Part shown: positions 61,640 to 64,000 of the stretch, piece by piece
Position numbering within the stretch: the first letter of the stretch is position 1
Layout of the letters: each line of letters opens with the position of its first letter
Source: Lichenostomus cassidix
Taxonomy: Eukaryota > Chordata > Aves > Passeriformes > Meliphagidae
Reading direction: 5' to 3'
Length of the DNA stretch: 64,000 bases
NCBI GenBank assembly: GCA_008360975.2
Contig: CM039179.1
Coordinates: 57,512,666 to 57,576,665 of the forward strand
Notes under the pieces: generated by a model
Seen by the model: only the letters and a program-made list of their open reading frames with translations
What the model was told of the DNA's origin: nothing
The model's database searches: none
Program-made: the position numbers and the translations under genes

Positions 61640-61800
61640 CCAAGGCTGACCCATTTAATTTTCTTCCTGGGAGACATCTCCACATTCTGCTTTCCCTTCC
61701 AGACCAAAGTGAATACTTACTTTCCTGGGAGGCACTGTACCAAGTTTGATGAATTACCTCACAGGCTGACCCAAACCTATTCCTGTCTGGAAGGCACTGT
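61640..61800 (+). repeat. Degenerate tandem repeat, period about 60 bp, about three units
   Basis: The motif CCTGGGAGACATCT (61667), CCTGGGAGGCACTGT (61724) and TCTGGAAGGCACTGT (61786) recurs at spacings of 57 and 62 bp. The first and third units also share AGGCTGACCC about 20-25 bp upstream. This is an old, diverged tandem array or local duplication. The frame through it is open, but no protein is recognised. Confidence 0.5.
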
Positions 61801-62785
61801 GTTTCTATTGACCTAATTATTAAGCAGACTGTAACAGTTACATATCCTAAGATGTGTAATGTAAATTATATCTAAAACTGACTGTCTGTAGCTTTAGATT
61901 AATAATTCATATTTAAAGTCATCTTGATTTTAAAAGTAGCAGTGACTTTTCCTTCTGAAAAATATTAGAACATTCACTGAACTGTTGTAATTTTTTTTTT
62001 TTACTTGATCTGTTTTCTGATCTTTGTACTTCAAAATGTAGAAGAACAGGAATTTATATTTCAGGCTTTCAAGGTCATTGTGAATCTTAATTTATGATCT
62101 TAAATTCCATTGTAGTCTTCATTTAAAAGATGTTGTAAATGCAAAATAGTAGTGGTAGTATTTCTTAAATCTGGTCTGGAGTTCAATAAACTCTTTAAAA
62201 GTGAGCCATGTACATGACATCTAAGATTTATAGGTGAACATTGTCAATGACTACAGAAGACCACACAGGTGAATTTGATGGTGCCTGAGTAATAAGGTTT
62301 AATAAGAAATTATATGTTAAATTAAAAAAAAAAAGACAAAGAATAATCTTGGTAGTAGGACTAAAGGAATAATAGGCAATGTGAATAAAACTGAAACGAA
62401 AAAAAGTTGAGAAACTTTCAGCAATTATAAATTAGCATGAAAATGCTATAATTCCTTTCTTAAGAAATGTTACCTTCACCATTATCACAGTAAGGTAAAT
62501 ATATTTTGTCTGTACAATTTTTCAGAAGAAAAAACAACAGAGAAAACACAAGAAATAGATTGCTAAAATCAACTTCTACATTATTGTTAAAGCATTATTT
62601 AAATTGCAGTGATGACCCCAGTTTCACTTCCCATAGAAGCTGAATACTCCTCCCAAGACAAAAAGGAAAATTTTCTCCTCTGAGTGTATTTGGAGTCCTG
62701 TTTTTGCAAATGTGTTTCAGAGCAATTGGTAAAGCAAATTAAAAAGTCCAGAATAATATAGTCCAACCAATTAAAATCTGTACAG
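61801..62785. other. AT-rich unique sequence, no gene seen
   Basis: No gene, RNA or transposon is recognised. Confidence 0.6.
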
Positions 62786-63229
62786 CTATTTTTTATGGTT
62801 TTTAGACTCATCTGACCTTTTCTTTGCAACGCTCAGAGATATTTGCTTAAGTAGTTTCTTCCACTTTTCATTTAGAAAGTGTATGATTTTGAAATAAAAG
62901 TGTTTAAGTGATATGATTTCCCCATGTGATGTATCAGACATAAGTACTTGCACATGTGCAGTAGGAAGTGTTGTAGGGTGATTTAGACACATGATAACAT
63001 ATTCAACCTTCAAAGTAAATAATTCATTTTCAAGGTTATGGCTGTGAATATTATTACAGAATACAACAGGCATATCAGAGAATGCCTCTGAATACAATAC
63101 ACAAGAGAGAGGAGGCCCAAGTCGCACAAGACTGTCAATGATATAGCTGTTGCATGTCTCTGGGATCCATAAATAAGGTAAATTCTCCACTATAGACACA
63201 GTCTCAAGGAATACTGCTGCATCCTCTTT
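62786..63229 (-). other. 147-codon open frame of unknown status
   Basis: The minus strand is open from 63229 to a stop at 62786-62788, one of the longest open stretches outside low-complexity DNA. The first ATG is at 63073, leaving about 95 codons, so the N-terminal third would need an upstream exon or a non-ATG start. The translation has mixed composition and a Lys-rich C-terminus (KKRSDESKNHKK). I recognise no domain, signal peptide or membrane segment, and no splice acceptor is evident upstream. At this AT content roughly one such frame somewhere in 64 kb could arise by chance. It may be a pseudogene remnant; I do not call it a gene. Confidence 0.15.
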
Positions 63230-64000
63230 CTACTCTTTCTGCATACTGTGGATTGGTTTAAAGAGTGCTCAGTAATCATTCTGACAGAAATTAGGTGCCA
63301 AATCTATTCAAATAATTGACTTTTCCCCCGGGTGACAACCAGATTTCTTCTTTTTTTTTTTTTTTTTTGACATTCTGACTCTCCCAACTGTAAAGGCTTT
63401 CTATCCCCTCATGTGAGTCTGGTAGAAAACCTGATGGTGTTTTCTACTACCTTATCATGTTACCTCAAACTGTGTAACTTTATCTCAACTTTGTATACAA
63501 ATCAGTATTCTTTTTCAGTCATTTCCATATTGAAAGAGGTAGCTAACAACCTGCTTCTCTGGTTGAAGTAAAAATTAAGACATTTCATACATTGTGAATA
63601 GTGTTTTATTCTTACTGTTACTGCCAGTGCTGTTACCACTAGAAATCTTTGTTAAACTTGCCAGTGGTTTTATAGACTTCCAGAATATCAAATGAAGCAT
63701 ATCAGTTTGCCCAGTCACACAAACTTAGCTCAAAGGTATACCAGCTTGGCTCTTTTGCTGTTAACAAAGTTTATGAGGGGAAAAAAAAAGTAGCATGATG
63801 TCCAGACTACTCCGTCTATGGAATCAAATGGCTAAAGATGGAGATCTCCATTTTCTAATGAGCAGAACTGCTGAATAAGTAGAATTTCCATCCCACAAAA
63901 TTCTTCATATTTAACAGGCATCATTTTACTTTGAGTCAGCATATATTTCTGAAAATGTAGCTGTTCCCCTGGAGGGGAAATTTTCAGAAATAATTAAGTT
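63230..64000. other. AT-rich unique sequence, no gene seen
   Basis: A T18 run lies at 63351-63368. Nothing else is recognised to the end of the window. Confidence 0.6.

Noticed and set aside
1..64000. Prokaryotic features such as operons, ribosome binding sites, CRISPR arrays or insertion sequences
   Set aside because: Gene density, CR1 and LTR content and base composition are those of a vertebrate genome; no regularly spaced direct repeats of CRISPR type were seen.

Overview
This window looks like AT-rich intergenic (or deep intronic) DNA from a bird. The evidence is the interspersed repeats. There are several CR1 LINE copies, some with the diagnostic 3' end of ATTCTATG-type octamers. There are also endogenous-retrovirus LTRs of kinds I recognise from avian genomes, and no Alu, L1 or B1-like sequence. 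A songbird is plausible, but I cannot show it from sequence alone. I found no intact protein-coding gene, rRNA gene or tRNA gene. Almost all open frames are about 60-90 codons, as expected by chance at this base composition. The longer ones lie in low-complexity tracts or in retroelements, apart from a 113-codon frame at 7519-7860, another at 37116-37457 and the frame at 62786-63229, none of which I recognise.

Layout. 1-6.4 kb: a CR1 ORF2 remnant (about 660-905), an LTR-type repeat (about 4760-5329) and a CR1 3' end (6145-6362). 6.4-11 kb: the densest repeat block. It holds a minus-strand GC-rich LTR (7857-8398), a 35-bp tandem duplication (8831-8900), and a long LTR-type repeat (about 9144-10392) split by a minus-strand CR1 (9571-10235) with a 6-bp target duplication. 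A GC- and CA-rich segment of unknown identity follows. 11-30 kb: mostly unique AT-rich DNA, with an uninterrupted 485-nt pyrimidine tract (16859-17343), an exon-like segment with a tRNA-like A box (14697-14758), a second exon-like segment (from 21790) and a palindromic RFX-type motif (22864-22876). 30.6-31.4 kb: a minus-strand CR1 next to a plus-strand CR1. The plus-strand copy is interrupted by a complete 263-bp solo LTR (31043-31305) with a perfect 6-bp target duplication.

31.4-64 kb: mostly unique AT-rich DNA. Exceptions are an LTR (44101-44644), a minus-strand LTR-type fragment (about 48435-48780), two inverted repeats near 50 kb, a 271-nt purine tract with a GAAAAA hexamer array (53356-53626), and a decayed ERVL-like provirus fragment around 55.5-56.8 kb. 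That fragment is supported by a primer-binding site matching tRNA-Leu in 14 of 17 bases and a gag-position frame broken by stops. A short CR1 remnant (57921-58050) and an old tandem repeat of about 60 bp (61640-61800) complete the set.

There is no gene pathway to describe. The window is best read as a record of retroelement insertion and decay with two very long homopurine/homopyrimidine tracts. Candidate functional elements (exon-like segments, RFX motif, possible conserved noncoding blocks) are weak and are marked so. Repeat identities rest on recognition of family consensus features, not on a database search.
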